A DNA stretch of 40,920 nt from Opitutaceae bacterium (GTDB lineage Bacteria; Verrucomicrobiota; Verrucomicrobiia; Opitutales; Opitutaceae): positions 1 to 40,920 of the forward strand of contig JANYCF010000233.1 in the NCBI GenBank assembly GCA_025360455.1. Direction: 5' to 3'. Positions 32,974 through 40,683 of the stretch are shown one piece after another (the stretch's first letter is position 1; each line of letters begins with the position of its first letter). The translations under genes were made by a program, and so were the position numbers. The notes under the pieces are model-generated. The model was not told the DNA's origin, searched no databases, and worked only from the letters and a program-made list of their open reading frames with translations.

Positions 32974-33897
32974 ATGCAAAATCATCATCTCAATCATCCC
33001 ACCGGGGCCTCGTTACCGCCCCGCAACGAATTTGATGAAGACGGTTATCTCCAGCTCTACCCTGATATCGCCAAGGGGGTGGCCTTGGGCACGATCGCCT
33101 CGGGTTGGCATCATTTTGCGGAAGCGGGTTTCGCGGAGGGCCGACCGTGGCTTGCAAAACCGGATCCATTGATCGGGGTGAATCGGACAATAGCCGTCGG
33201 CGACGAGATGCTGCACGGAAACGAAATTCACTATTTCGATGTCGGAGCATCGGCCCTGCACGTGATTGAAACCGCACTCATCGCGGCGCGAAGACCGAAA
33301 TCTACGATCAAGAACATTCTCGATCTGCCGTGCGGCCATGGCCGCGTGATGCGCTTTCTCCGGCAGGCCTTTCCGGACGCGCAGTTGACGGCCTGCGATT
33401 TGAATCGGAGTGGCGTCGAGTTTTGCGCGACCACTTTTGGGGCGCTGCCGGTGGTGTCGTGTGCGGCGATTGACGAAATTCCCCTGCAAGGGGAATTTGA
33501 TCTGATTTGGTGCGGCTCGTTGCTGACGCATCTTTCCGAGGAGAAATGCGCGGCGTTTCTTCGGCTTTTCCAACGCATACTGGGCCACGGTGGCCTCCTT
33601 GTTTTTACGATGCACGGACGGCATTATGTCCGTGAGGTAGCGGCAGGGAAAATCCCGCACGGCGTCACCGCGCCGCAGCTCGCCGCGTTATTTTCCGGTT
33701 ATCACCAAAGGGGATTCAGCTATGTGGATTACTCCGTCCAGTCGGGCTACGGCTTAAGTTTGGCCCATCCGTCGTTCGTCACCGCGCAGTTGGTGGATCA
33801 TCCTGGTTGGCGACTCCTCGGTTATAATGAAGCGGGTTGGGATCATCGCCAAGATGTTATCTGCCTCCAAAAACAATTCTGCTTGCCGCCGAGTTGA
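32974..33897 (+). CDS. SAM-dependent methyltransferase with an N-terminal EDGYLxxYPD module
   Basis: From ATG 32974 the protein has 307 residues. The first 60 hold DEDGYLQLYPDIAKGV and GWHHFAEAGFAEGRPW, a short module (YL..yPDv......G...aw.Hf...G..EGR) found beside glycosyltransferases and other surface-polymer enzymes. A class I methyltransferase domain follows, with motif I ILDLPCGHGRVMRFLR (about 113-128), the acidic loop ACDLNRSGVEF and motif IV FDLIWCGSLLTHLSEE. The substrate cannot be told; the module suggests a glycan or other envelope target. ATG 32974 was preferred to a start at 32920 because the latter lies in the palindromic region. Confidence 0.8.
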   Translation: MQNHHLNHPTGASLPPRNEFDEDGYLQLYPDIAKGVALGTIASGWHHFAEAGFAEGRPWLAKPDPLIGVNRTIAVGDEMLHGNEIHYFDVGASALHVIETALIAARRPKSTIKNILDLPCGHGRVMRFLRQAFPDAQLTACDLNRSGVEFCATTFGALPVVSCAAIDEIPLQGEFDLIWCGSLLTHLSEEKCAAFLRLFQRILGHGGLLVFTMHGRHYVREVAAGKIPHGVTAPQLAALFSGYHQRGFSYVDYSVQSGYGLSLAHPSFVTAQLVDHPGWRLLGYNEAGWDHRQDVICLQKQFCLPPS

Positions 33898-34026
33898 AGC
33901 GGGCACGGCGCTGAAATCGGAACGGGCTCGGCGCGACGGCGTGGAAACGCCGTCCGGCTTTCTAAGGGGCGGATCGTTGACAGCGTGCGGGGCAGCTCGC
34001 AACGTCCACCCCCAGCTACTCCTCCT

Positions 34027-34338
34027 ATGAATATTCTGATCACGCATTGTTCGCTCATGTTGCTCTCGTTGGTTTCCCCTTCACTCTTGGCGGCCGTTGA
34101 TCTGCCCGCGGCTGCGAGTTGGCACGCACAGTCGTTGGTCGAAGCGATTGGTTACATGGCGCTCTTTGCTGCGATTGGAATCTTACTGGCCATCGTGGGC
34201 TATAAACTTTTCGACAAGTGCACCCCGGGCGACATGCATCGGGAAATTATCGAGCAGAAGAACGTGGCGGCCGCCATCGTCGGCGGGGCGGTGATTCTCG
34301 GCGTCTGTATTATTATCGCGGCGGCGATGTTGGGTTGA
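34027..34338 (+). CDS. DUF350 (YjfL-like) membrane protein
   Basis: From ATG 34027 the protein has 103 residues: a signal-like helix, IGYMALFAAIGILLAIVGYKLFDKCTPGDMHREIIEQKNVAAAIVGGAVILGVCIIIAAAMLG. The Y-K-x-x-D-x-x-T-P-G, Q/N-x-A-A-A-I and GG-x-x-x-G-x-x-I-I-I pattern is diagnostic for DUF350. Such proteins recur beside PspA, DUF4178 and YgiC/YjfC ligases, as here. Biochemical role unknown, presumed to be in membrane stress. It is shorter than two-repeat members such as Escherichia coli YjfL, holding a single repeat. Confidence 0.85.
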   Translation: MNILITHCSLMLLSLVSPSLLAAVDLPAAASWHAQSLVEAIGYMALFAAIGILLAIVGYKLFDKCTPGDMHREIIEQKNVAAAIVGGAVILGVCIIIAAAMLG

Positions 34339-34360
34339 ACGCCTCGACGCGTGACCAGCG

Positions 34361-34804
34361 GTGAAACGCAGCAGCAAAATTCGTTTGGTTCTACTCGGCG
34401 GTCTCTCCGCCGGGGCCTTGGCGACGTCGGCCGAGTTGACGGCATCCGCCCGCGCGCCCGCGAATGTTTATGGGAATGATTTCCTGGTACCAGGCGCGGG
34501 CTACTATCATGCCCCGTTCCAGGCGTTCTATAAACAGCCGTACAATGACTACGACGCACAGCGTAAACTCTATTTCTATGGCGGCCAGTGGGGGCCGGAG
34601 CCGCACCGGAGCGTCGTGAATATCTCGGCACCCACCCCGGAAGCAGCGCTGGTGCTTGATGCGATCCGGCGCAATGAAGCGCAACGGACGCGGGACGCCG
34701 CCCTCGCAGCCGAGACATTGCGGAGAAATTCTTTGCCCTACACCGCGATTCCGCGCTCCGGGTTTGGCAGCACCTCGCACAGCTTTTCTTCCGGCTCTTC
34801 CTGA
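34361..34804 (+). CDS. YgiB/YjfM-like protein (DUF1190 relative)
   Basis: A 147-residue protein from GTG 34361. It has a signal-like N-terminus (MKRSSKIRLVLLGGLSAGALA), then a Tyr-rich region (GAGYYHAPFQAFYKQPYNDYDAQRKLYFYGGQWG) and a Ser/Gly tail with RSGFGSTSHSFSSGSS, echoing the RGGFG-x-S ending of YgiB. The resemblance is limited to the ends; the assignment rests mainly on its place before the YgiC-like gene, whose ATG overlaps its stop (TGATG, 34802-34806). It is presumably an envelope protein that carries the site acted on by, or anchors, the ligase. Confidence 0.65.
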   Translation: MKRSSKIRLVLLGGLSAGALATSAELTASARAPANVYGNDFLVPGAGYYHAPFQAFYKQPYNDYDAQRKLYFYGGQWGPEPHRSVVNISAPTPEAALVLDAIRRNEAQRTRDAALAAETLRRNSLPYTAIPRSGFGSTSHSFSSGSS

Positions 34805-35958
34805 TGCAACGTCACTCTTGCGAACCCCGCGCGGCATGGCGCGATCAAGTCGAGCGGACCGGCCTGACTTACCACTCCCATGCAAACAGTCCTTATTGGG
34901 ACGAGTCTGCTTGTTATGAGTTGACGGTCGCGGAGGTCGAGGCGTTCGAGCACGCGGCAAAGTCGCTCCATTATCTCTGCCTTGATGCGGCCGAAGCGGT
35001 CATCCAAAACAATTGGTGGCCACGGCTCGGCATCGCACCCGCCGCAGTGCCGGCTATTCTCCGTTCGTGGGAACGCGACGACTTCAGTCTCTACGGCCGT
35101 TTCGATCTGGCCCTCGACGGCAGTGGCGTACCGAAAATGCTCGAGTACAATGCGGACACGCCGACTGCCCTCGTCGAGGCGGCGGTGACCCAATGGTTTT
35201 GGTTGCAAGAAACCCGGCCCGGCGCGGATCAGTTTAACTCGATCCACGAACGGCTCATCGAGGCCTGGCGCCGCTGGGCCGGCACCACGATTCACTTCGG
35301 CAGCATCAAGGATCATCCGGAAGACGAGCAGACGGTGCTCTATTTGCGCGACACCTGTGAGCAGGCCGGCGTGACGACACGTCCGGTATTTATTGAAGAC
35401 ATCGGCTGGGATGCGGCGCAACTGGGCTTCGTCGATGTCGAAGGCACGCGACTCACGCATTGCTTCAAACTTTATCCGTGGGAATGGCTCTGGTCCGAGG
35501 CATTCGGTCCGCATCTGGCGCACGACTCGGTCCAGTTCATTGAGCCGACTTGGAAAATGTTGCTGAGCAACAAAGGTCTGTTGCCGATTCTGTGGGAGCT
35601 GTTTCCCGAGCATCCGAATCTATTGCCCGCCTACGAAAGCGCGGGTCCACTCGGCTCGCGCTATATCCGCAAGCCCAAACTCAGTCGCGAAGGCGCCAAC
35701 GTCACCTGGGTGGAAGGCGGCGTGGCGGTGGAGGAAACCGGCGGCGACTACGGGCAGGAAGGCCACGTTTTCCAAGCCGTGGCCGAGCCCGCGAATTTCG
35801 ACGGACACCACCCGGTCTTCGGCGTATGGGTGGTCGATCATGAACCAGCCGGGCTTGGCATTCGCGAAGACACTCGCCGCATCACGGGCAATTTGAGCCG
35901 CTTTATTCCTCATTTTTTTCGCCCCGCTGCCGAACCTTCTGCTTTTTCGCCAACATGA
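34804..35958 (+). CDS. YgiC/YjfC-like glutathionylspermidine synthase-family ATP-grasp ligase
   Basis: A 384-residue member of the GSP_synth family (the synthetase half without the amidase). Typical motifs are seen: NSPYWDESACYELT, NNWWPRLGIA, GRFDLALDGSGVPKMLEYNADTPTALVEAA (pre-ATP-grasp domain and metal ligands), KLYPWEWLWSEAFG, GLLPILWELFPEHPNLLPAY and KPKLSREGANV with GDYGQEGHVFQA. ATP-grasp enzymes form amide bonds by way of an acyl phosphate. YgiC/YjfC members lack glutathionylspermidine activity in tests reported for E. coli, so the substrate is open; peptide tagging of a partner such as the preceding YgiB-like protein has been suggested for the family. Start overlaps the previous stop. 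Confidence 0.92.
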   Translation: MQRHSCEPRAAWRDQVERTGLTYHSHANSPYWDESACYELTVAEVEAFEHAAKSLHYLCLDAAEAVIQNNWWPRLGIAPAAVPAILRSWERDDFSLYGRFDLALDGSGVPKMLEYNADTPTALVEAAVTQWFWLQETRPGADQFNSIHERLIEAWRRWAGTTIHFGSIKDHPEDEQTVLYLRDTCEQAGVTTRPVFIEDIGWDAAQLGFVDVEGTRLTHCFKLYPWEWLWSEAFGPHLAHDSVQFIEPTWKMLLSNKGLLPILWELFPEHPNLLPAYESAGPLGSRYIRKPKLSREGANVTWVEGGVAVEETGGDYGQEGHVFQAVAEPANFDGHHPVFGVWVVDHEPAGLGIREDTRRITGNLSRFIPHFFRPAAEPSAFSPT

Positions 35959-35989
35959 TTCAACTCAAAGCGGTTTTATCCAGTCCTTG

Positions 35990-36072
35990 TCGTTGCGAGA
36001 AGCGCAGCGACGAAGCAATCCAGCGCGGCTGGATCGCCACGCCCGCCTTCGGCCGGCTCGCGATGACACACA
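35990..36072. repeat. interspersed repeat of the TCGTTGCGAG...GAAGCAATCC type
   Basis: gtcgttgcgagaagcgcagc is followed by gacgaagcaatccag, then a GATCC-like inner pair (atccagc / gctggat) and ctcgcgatgac near 36058-36068, complementary to the left end. Repeats of this form are scattered in many bacterial genomes. It lies between the ligase gene and the DUF4178 gene. Confidence 0.65.
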
Positions 36073-36091
36073 GGTCTGAAATAGGCATATT

Positions 36092-37291
36092 ATGAGCTCC
36101 GCGAACTACGAAAATCCCACCACCCTCCGGCTTGGTGCCCAAGGCACTTTCGATGGCCGACAATTCACCGTGAAGGGCCGCGTCGTGCTGGGTATGGAAC
36201 TGGATGGAGAGACGTATTACTGGAACGAGTTCACTCTTGTGGATCAGTCCGGCGGCACCGTTACCCTCGTCCATGAAGAAACGGAAGACGGCTTTGTTTG
36301 GAAATTATTCCGGCGGTACGAGCCCTTGCATGCGATGAGCGTAAGCGAAGCGATGGCCAAGCGTGCCGGTGACACCGTTAACTTCGAAGGTCGTCCTCTG
36401 CATATCTCCCTCGTGGATCAATCCCGCGTGTATCACATCGAGGGCGTGGCTCCGGAAGGAGTCGAGGTGGGAGATATCGCGAATTATTTTAATGCCGATG
36501 CCGGCGATCGCACGTTGGTGGCCAGTTGGACCGGTGATGAAATCGAATTCTACGAGGGAAGCGATCTGCCGGAGGGCCGGGTCGAGCGGGCATTTAATCT
36601 GCGCGATGCAAGCACGGAAAGTGGGCCTGCAGTTTCTGTCTCGGCCTTGAATGCCAGTGGCGCGGGTGGCAGCGGGTTTGATCCGAAGATAATCATCGGT
36701 CTCGGCGTCGTTATTGTCGTCGGATTGGCCTGCCTGTTTGCCTGGACCGGCCGCACGGACCAAGCCAGTCGCACTCCCCTGCCGCCAGCAGTACCAGCCG
36801 TTCAGCTCACGGCAAAAATGCATGGCATTTTGGGTGGCCGAAATTTCAATGTCGTGGGGTTGGCGCAGGTGGAGATTGCGCGGCAGGGCGGTAATTTTGA
36901 TCGGACCGAATATGAACTCGTCGACGAAGCCGGCAGCCATGCGCTGCTGATCAACGCACTGCATGGGAATATTCGTGAGTGGCATCTGCTGGCGTTGATG
37001 ACGACGCCGGCAGGCTTCTCGCCCTATGACGCGGCGGCGCTTCGGCCGGGCAGTCCGGGCCAGATTGCCGGACGTACGATGCAAGTGACGCAGGTGTTTC
37101 AGTCCCGGGTGTTGTCCACGAGTGGTGAGACGGCCGCGACGTTTTGGTCTGCCGGAATGCACTATGGACTTCTCGCCCGCTTAAATGACGAGTGGCTGAT
37201 CGCACGTTGGAACGGGACCGAACTCCAGATATGCAGCGGCCGAGCCCTGCCCGAAAACGAAGTGCGCACGGCCTTCGCTCCGGGGCAGTGA
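36092..37291 (+). CDS. tandem DUF4178 membrane protein
   Basis: A 399-residue protein with two similar soluble domains around one membrane helix (about 205-225: IIIGLGVVIVVGLACLFAW). Domain 1 begins TLRLGAQGTFDGRQFTVKGRVVLGMELDGETYYWNEFTLVDQSGGTVTLVHEE, which fits DUF4178 (G..g.l.g..f.v.G.......g....Wdey.L.d..g...wL......). Domain 2 begins LTAKMHGILGGRNFNVVGLAQVEIARQGGNFDRTEYELVDEAGSHALLIN and is a diverged copy. DUF4178 proteins occur with DUF350, PspA and polyamine or ATP-grasp enzymes; YjfK-like proteins hold this place in enterobacteria. The gene is 133 bp behind the ligase gene, with a repeat between them. Confidence 0.78.
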   Translation: MSSANYENPTTLRLGAQGTFDGRQFTVKGRVVLGMELDGETYYWNEFTLVDQSGGTVTLVHEETEDGFVWKLFRRYEPLHAMSVSEAMAKRAGDTVNFEGRPLHISLVDQSRVYHIEGVAPEGVEVGDIANYFNADAGDRTLVASWTGDEIEFYEGSDLPEGRVERAFNLRDASTESGPAVSVSALNASGAGGSGFDPKIIIGLGVVIVVGLACLFAWTGRTDQASRTPLPPAVPAVQLTAKMHGILGGRNFNVVGLAQVEIARQGGNFDRTEYELVDEAGSHALLINALHGNIREWHLLALMTTPAGFSPYDAAALRPGSPGQIAGRTMQVTQVFQSRVLSTSGETAATFWSAGMHYGLLARLNDEWLIARWNGTELQICSGRALPENEVRTAFAPGQ

Positions 37292-37844
37292 AAGTTCAAT
37301 GAAGCATTTACGATGCTACTGTAGGCGAATGAGTCGGTTGTAGCCGGGGTCGGCGACCCCGGCCACAGTTCTAATTTACCCGCGTTAGCCCGAATATTTC
37401 ACACCTAAAACCTCCCCATCCTTTGCACAGAGGCTGACACCGAGAGAGAAGGAGTGTACAGGGTGTGGTAGGTTCTCGCGCTGCTGAGCTGGCGTGAACG
37501 TAAAATCCGAAGCTTGGGTCCTAGTATTTCGCTCTGTGCCCTCTGTGCTCCTCTTTCCCTCTCTGTGTCCCAAGAATCTTTCTTGGTTTGAGTATGAAAT
37601 GTTCGGGTTAGGCGTGACGACTAACTTGCATCGGGTGGAACGCGGCCTCCGGACGCGTTTTTCTGTCTATGCATAAACCAACCCGTTCAGTTTGTCCGTC
37701 GTAGCCCTGAGCTCGTCGAACGGGGCGAAGTCGGAAGGCCGGGTTCCACCGTCTTGGCAAGCACCCCGGATCGGTGCGAAGAATACCTTGCCCGGAAATC
37801 GGCGGAAAACTTGCATGGGCTGCTGGTAGAGTGGCAGGATCATT
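37292..37844. repeat. long intergenic region with several palindromic repeats, no gene seen
   Basis: A hairpin with 9-base arms, GCCGGGGTC-ggc-GACCCCGGC (37343-37363), follows GTA and is framed like the other GTAG-type elements. Around 37533-37572 there is a run of ctctgtgccctctgtgctcc words, and at 37699-37722 a gtagccctgagctcgtcgaa block, both resembling common dispersed repeats. No ORF here looks coding. The ada promoter should lie near the right end, where no clear -35/-10 pair was found. Confidence 0.55.
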
Positions 37845-38930
37845 ATGAAGATGAATTATTCTGCCATGCCTGCCGCATCATCTGCTGCTCTGCCCACTTT
37901 CCACACGATGTACCGCGCATTGTCGAAGCGGGATGCGGCTTACGAGGGCGTGTTCTTCACCGGCGTGAAAACCACGGGCATTTTTTGTCGGCCCACCTGC
38001 CGCGCAAAAAAACCGAAGCCGGAGAACGTGGAGTTTTTCCCGACGGTGATCGAGGCCTTGCATGGCGGCTATCGACCCTGCCGGCTTTGCCACCCGATGA
38101 ACACGACCAAACCTGTGCCTCTGTTGGTGGAGAAATTGCGTCGGGCCGTGGAGGATGTGACGGATGGACGCGTGACCGACAAGGATCTGGTGGCGATGAA
38201 TGTCGACCCATCAACCGCGCGCCGGCAATTCAAGACGTATCATGGTCTGACCTTTCACGCCTATCAACGTGCTCGGCGTATGGGGTTGGCGCTGCGCGGG
38301 GTGAAGGCGGGGCGGCCGGTGATTGAGGTGCAACTGGAGCGCGGCTATGAATCACCGAGTGGATTTCGTGAGGCGTTCATCCGTGTTTTCGGCACCTCGC
38401 CGCGCGACGCCAAGCAGGAGAATTGTGTGCTTGCTCACCGCCTCGAGACCCCCCTCGGTTCGATGCTGGCACTTGCGGACGAACAAGGATTGCGGCTGCT
38501 GGAATTTGTCGATCGGCGTGGACTTGAGCGCGAACTGGTGGAGCTCAAGCGGCGGTTGAAGTGCGTCATCGTGCCGGGCAGCAATGCCACGCTCGTTACT
38601 GTGACCCGGCAACTCGCGGAGTATTTTGCGGGTCAGCGTATGACGTTTGATTTGCCGCTCGCGCCCGTGGGTTCGGATTTTCAGTGCCGGGTGTGGGCGG
38701 AGCTGCAGCGCATCGCTCCGGGGCAGACGCGCAGTTATGCCGAGATGGCGAAGAAGATCGGTATGCCCAAAGCTCCGCGTGCCATCGGTCGGGCCAATGG
38801 CTCAAATAAGCTGGCGATTGTGATTCCGTGTCACCGCGTGATCCGGGCCGACGGTTCTCTGTGCGGTTATGCCGGCGGCATCTGGCGCAAGCAGCGACTG
38901 CTCGATCTCGAGCAAAAATACAGGCGGTGA
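37845..38930 (+). CDS. ada: Ada: methylated-DNA repair methyltransferase and AraC-type activator
   Basis: A 361-residue full-length Ada. The N-terminal domain has the four zinc cysteines Cys48 and Cys52 (GIFCRPTC) and Cys79 and Cys82 (RPCRLC); Cys48 takes methyl groups from phosphotriesters, which turns the protein into an activator. A helix-turn-helix region follows (TDKDLVAMNVDPSTARRQFKTYHG; ERGYESPSGFREAFIRVFGTSP). The C-terminal O6-methylguanine methyltransferase has MPKAPRAIGRANGSNKLAIVIPCHRV with the acceptor Cys329 and the GYAGGIWRKQRLLDLE end. No alkA or alkB neighbour is visible. Met8 and Met22 are possible later starts. Confidence 0.95.
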   Translation: MKMNYSAMPAASSAALPTFHTMYRALSKRDAAYEGVFFTGVKTTGIFCRPTCRAKKPKPENVEFFPTVIEALHGGYRPCRLCHPMNTTKPVPLLVEKLRRAVEDVTDGRVTDKDLVAMNVDPSTARRQFKTYHGLTFHAYQRARRMGLALRGVKAGRPVIEVQLERGYESPSGFREAFIRVFGTSPRDAKQENCVLAHRLETPLGSMLALADEQGLRLLEFVDRRGLERELVELKRRLKCVIVPGSNATLVTVTRQLAEYFAGQRMTFDLPLAPVGSDFQCRVWAELQRIAPGQTRSYAEMAKKIGMPKAPRAIGRANGSNKLAIVIPCHRVIRADGSLCGYAGGIWRKQRLLDLEQKYRR

Positions 38931-38976
38931 ATTTAGGGACACGTCTTCAAAATCAAACTTTCCGGTGAACCCTATT

Positions 38977-39030
38977 TGTAGGCCAGCCAGCTTGCTGGCG
39001 CGGTGGGACACGCGCAAGTGCGCTGGCTGC
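38977..39030. repeat. palindromic element of the GTAGGCCAGC family
   Basis: tGTAGGCCA is followed by GCCAGC-TT-GCTGGC (38986-38999), and GCGCA-AG-TGCGC (about 39012-39023) by TGGCTGCGA. The frame (GTAGGCCA, a stem with a TT loop, a second stem with an A-containing loop, then TGGC) is that of 2347-2400, while the stem bases differ on both sides. Confidence 0.65.
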
Positions 39031-39043
39031 GACATCCGGCAAT

Positions 39044-39163
39044 CGAAAATCAGGGAATTGGTAGTCGGAAATTCTACGAACATCAGCGGTCAGAGCATTG
39101 CAAATTCTCGATTTCACGCTGCCGGCTTTCAAGATTTTCCGAGATCGATTGCGCCGGAATCAG
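39044..39163 (+). repeat. diverged direct repeat, left copy (beside the hydrolase gene)
   Basis: Begins cgaaaatcag, has cggaaattctacgaa, and ends with a strong block at 39108-39156 (ctcgattt.acgctgcc then tttcaagattttccgagatc) that matches 40484-40533 at about 44 of 50 positions. The middle parts have drifted. The pair flanks the gene 39182-40375. Confidence 0.75.
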
Positions 39164-39181
39164 TCCTCATTTCTTGCCGGA

Positions 39182-40375
39182 TCACCTGGCCGCGTTAACC
39201 GGCGACAGGAGGGATTCGCCGCGCAGAGTTTTCAACAGCAGGTTGACCGTGCTTTGGGCGGAACCGTCATTGTTGAGCGCGACAGCGACGAAGGCGTGAC
39301 TTGCCACCGAGTAGATCACTTCGGCTTTTATGCCAGGCGTCCCGCCACTGTGGCCTAACCACAGGTCACCGGACTGGTCGGGTAGATCCGTCACCATTAC
39401 GCCTCGGCCATAGAAGGAAATCCGCTGGCCAAACATCGGATAGAGCGGGCCGAACATCTGCTCCAACGAGGAACGCGCCAGAAGTTGGTCGCCGAGCACG
39501 CCCTGCCAAAAACGCACCATGTCTTCCGCCGTCGCGGCAATGCAGCCGGCCCCGAAAGGCGTGGCGAAGGAAAAATCCGCTTCGGCTTCGGCTGATTTTT
39601 GTGGGTGAGCGGGCGCGATGTTCTCGAAGGTCGCGGTGGAGTTGAGCGCACGCGTGTGAGTCAGCCCCAGACGACGGAGGATGCGCGCCTCGACGGAGTC
39701 GGTATAGGAACGACCGTCGAGCTTCTCGATGATGAGTCCCAGCATAACGTAGCCGGTGTTGCTGTACGCCCAAGTTTCACCCGGGCAAAAACTGTTGCCG
39801 TGTTTTTGCGCGGTGGCGAGGAGCGTGAGCGGGGATTTATAGCCCGGCTGTTTCCGGTGTTTGAGATCTTCATTGAAACTGAAAATGCCGCTGGTGTGGG
39901 TCAGCAGGTGATCGACGGTAATGAGCTTGGCGTTCGGGTAATCGGGAAACCACTGTGCGAGAGGGGTGGCGAGCGTGAGCTTCCCTTCTTCGATCAGCTG
40001 GAGAATCATCACCGCGGTGAACGTTTTGCCAGCGCTGCCCCAATAGAAATACGGCGGCGGCACTGCGGCCGGATCAAGCGTACGGGTGGCAGTCCAGAAA
40101 CCTTGACCAAGCACCGCGACGGCGGCCGTGATGGCCGGGGCGTGCGTCTTGGTTTGCGCCAGCGCGAGAGCCGCGGACAAATTGTTTTCGAGCTCCGGTG
40201 AAAGTTTCGCGAGGCTGGGCGTGACGAGATCGCTGGACTGCGGCAGCGTAATGGGTGCCCGAAGCGCCAGCCCACGGTAAGGCTGGGCACTGGTGCAGGT
40301 GACAGGGTGATCCGTCGCCGCCAAGAGGTTCAGCGGAAGGAAAACAGTACCCAGTAATAGCAGAGTGAAATTCAA
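39182..40375 (-). CDS. serine beta-lactamase-like (class C/esterase EstB fold) hydrolase
   Basis: A 397-residue exported protein with a signal peptide (MNFTLLLLGTVFLPLNLLAA). The beta-lactamase/penicillin-binding protein motifs are SAGK (Ser114, Lys117), the tyrosine motif YSN (Tyr204, Asn206) and a GHSGGTPG box near the C-terminus in place of KTG, the pattern of PF00144 proteins, which include D-aminopeptidases, esterases and AmpC-like enzymes. The HTSGIFSFNED segment after the second helix is also usual for PF00144. True beta-lactamase activity cannot be assumed; peptidoglycan peptide or ester hydrolysis in the periplasm is equally likely. Diverged direct repeats flank the gene. Confidence 0.9.
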   Translation of the reverse strand: MNFTLLLLGTVFLPLNLLAATDHPVTCTSAQPYRGLALRAPITLPQSSDLVTPSLAKLSPELENNLSAALALAQTKTHAPAITAAVAVLGQGFWTATRTLDPAAVPPPYFYWGSAGKTFTAVMILQLIEEGKLTLATPLAQWFPDYPNAKLITVDHLLTHTSGIFSFNEDLKHRKQPGYKSPLTLLATAQKHGNSFCPGETWAYSNTGYVMLGLIIEKLDGRSYTDSVEARILRRLGLTHTRALNSTATFENIAPAHPQKSAEAEADFSFATPFGAGCIAATAEDMVRFWQGVLGDQLLARSSLEQMFGPLYPMFGQRISFYGRGVMVTDLPDQSGDLWLGHSGGTPGIKAEVIYSVASHAFVAVALNNDGSAQSTVNLLLKTLRGESLLSPVNAAR

Positions 40376-40412
40376 ATGAGCCAGTGTACGCGAGCGGGGG
40401 TGGTCTTGAAAA

Positions 40413-40541
40413 CGAAAATCAGTAAATGTTTCACCGGAAATTGTACGAATACCGGCTGCTGGGGTATTTCAAATGCGCTGTTGCTCGATTTAACGCTGCC
40501 CGTTTTCAAGATTTTCCGAGATCGACTGCGTCGAAAAAATC
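40413..40541 (+). repeat. diverged direct repeat, right copy
   Basis: Begins cgaaaatcag and ends with the conserved block 40484-40533 shared with 39108-39156. It lies in the 5' region of the hydrolase gene, 1.37 kb from its partner, and fills most of the 287-bp gap 40376-40662. Confidence 0.75.
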
Positions 40542-40599
40542 AAGACCACGAACCCCAAACGCCGATCCCTTCGGATTGCGACGATCAAAAAATACGATC

Positions 40600-40683
40600 A
40601 AAAAGGGTCATGCTATACCTTTGGCCTTATTGTTCCTGACGCACTCAAATAGAAAAGGTAAAATGTACAGCATGACCCTTTTT
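40600..40683. repeat. 15-bp perfect inverted repeat at the transposase fragment
   Basis: AAAAAGGGTCATGCT (40600-40614) and AGCATGACCCTTTTT (40669-40683) are perfect complements with 54 bases between them. The next bases continue loosely (tacctttt / aaaaggta). The right arm lies inside the first codons of the transposase fragment, so the arm may be the break point where the element joined. Confidence 0.8.

Noticed and set aside
37494-37676. Small frames in the 37.3-37.8 kb gap
   Set aside because: They consist of dispersed repeat words (ctctgtg...) and show no coding character.
39182-40375. True AmpC beta-lactamase resistance gene
   Set aside because: The third motif is HSG rather than KTG and the family includes many esterases and peptidases, so resistance cannot be claimed.
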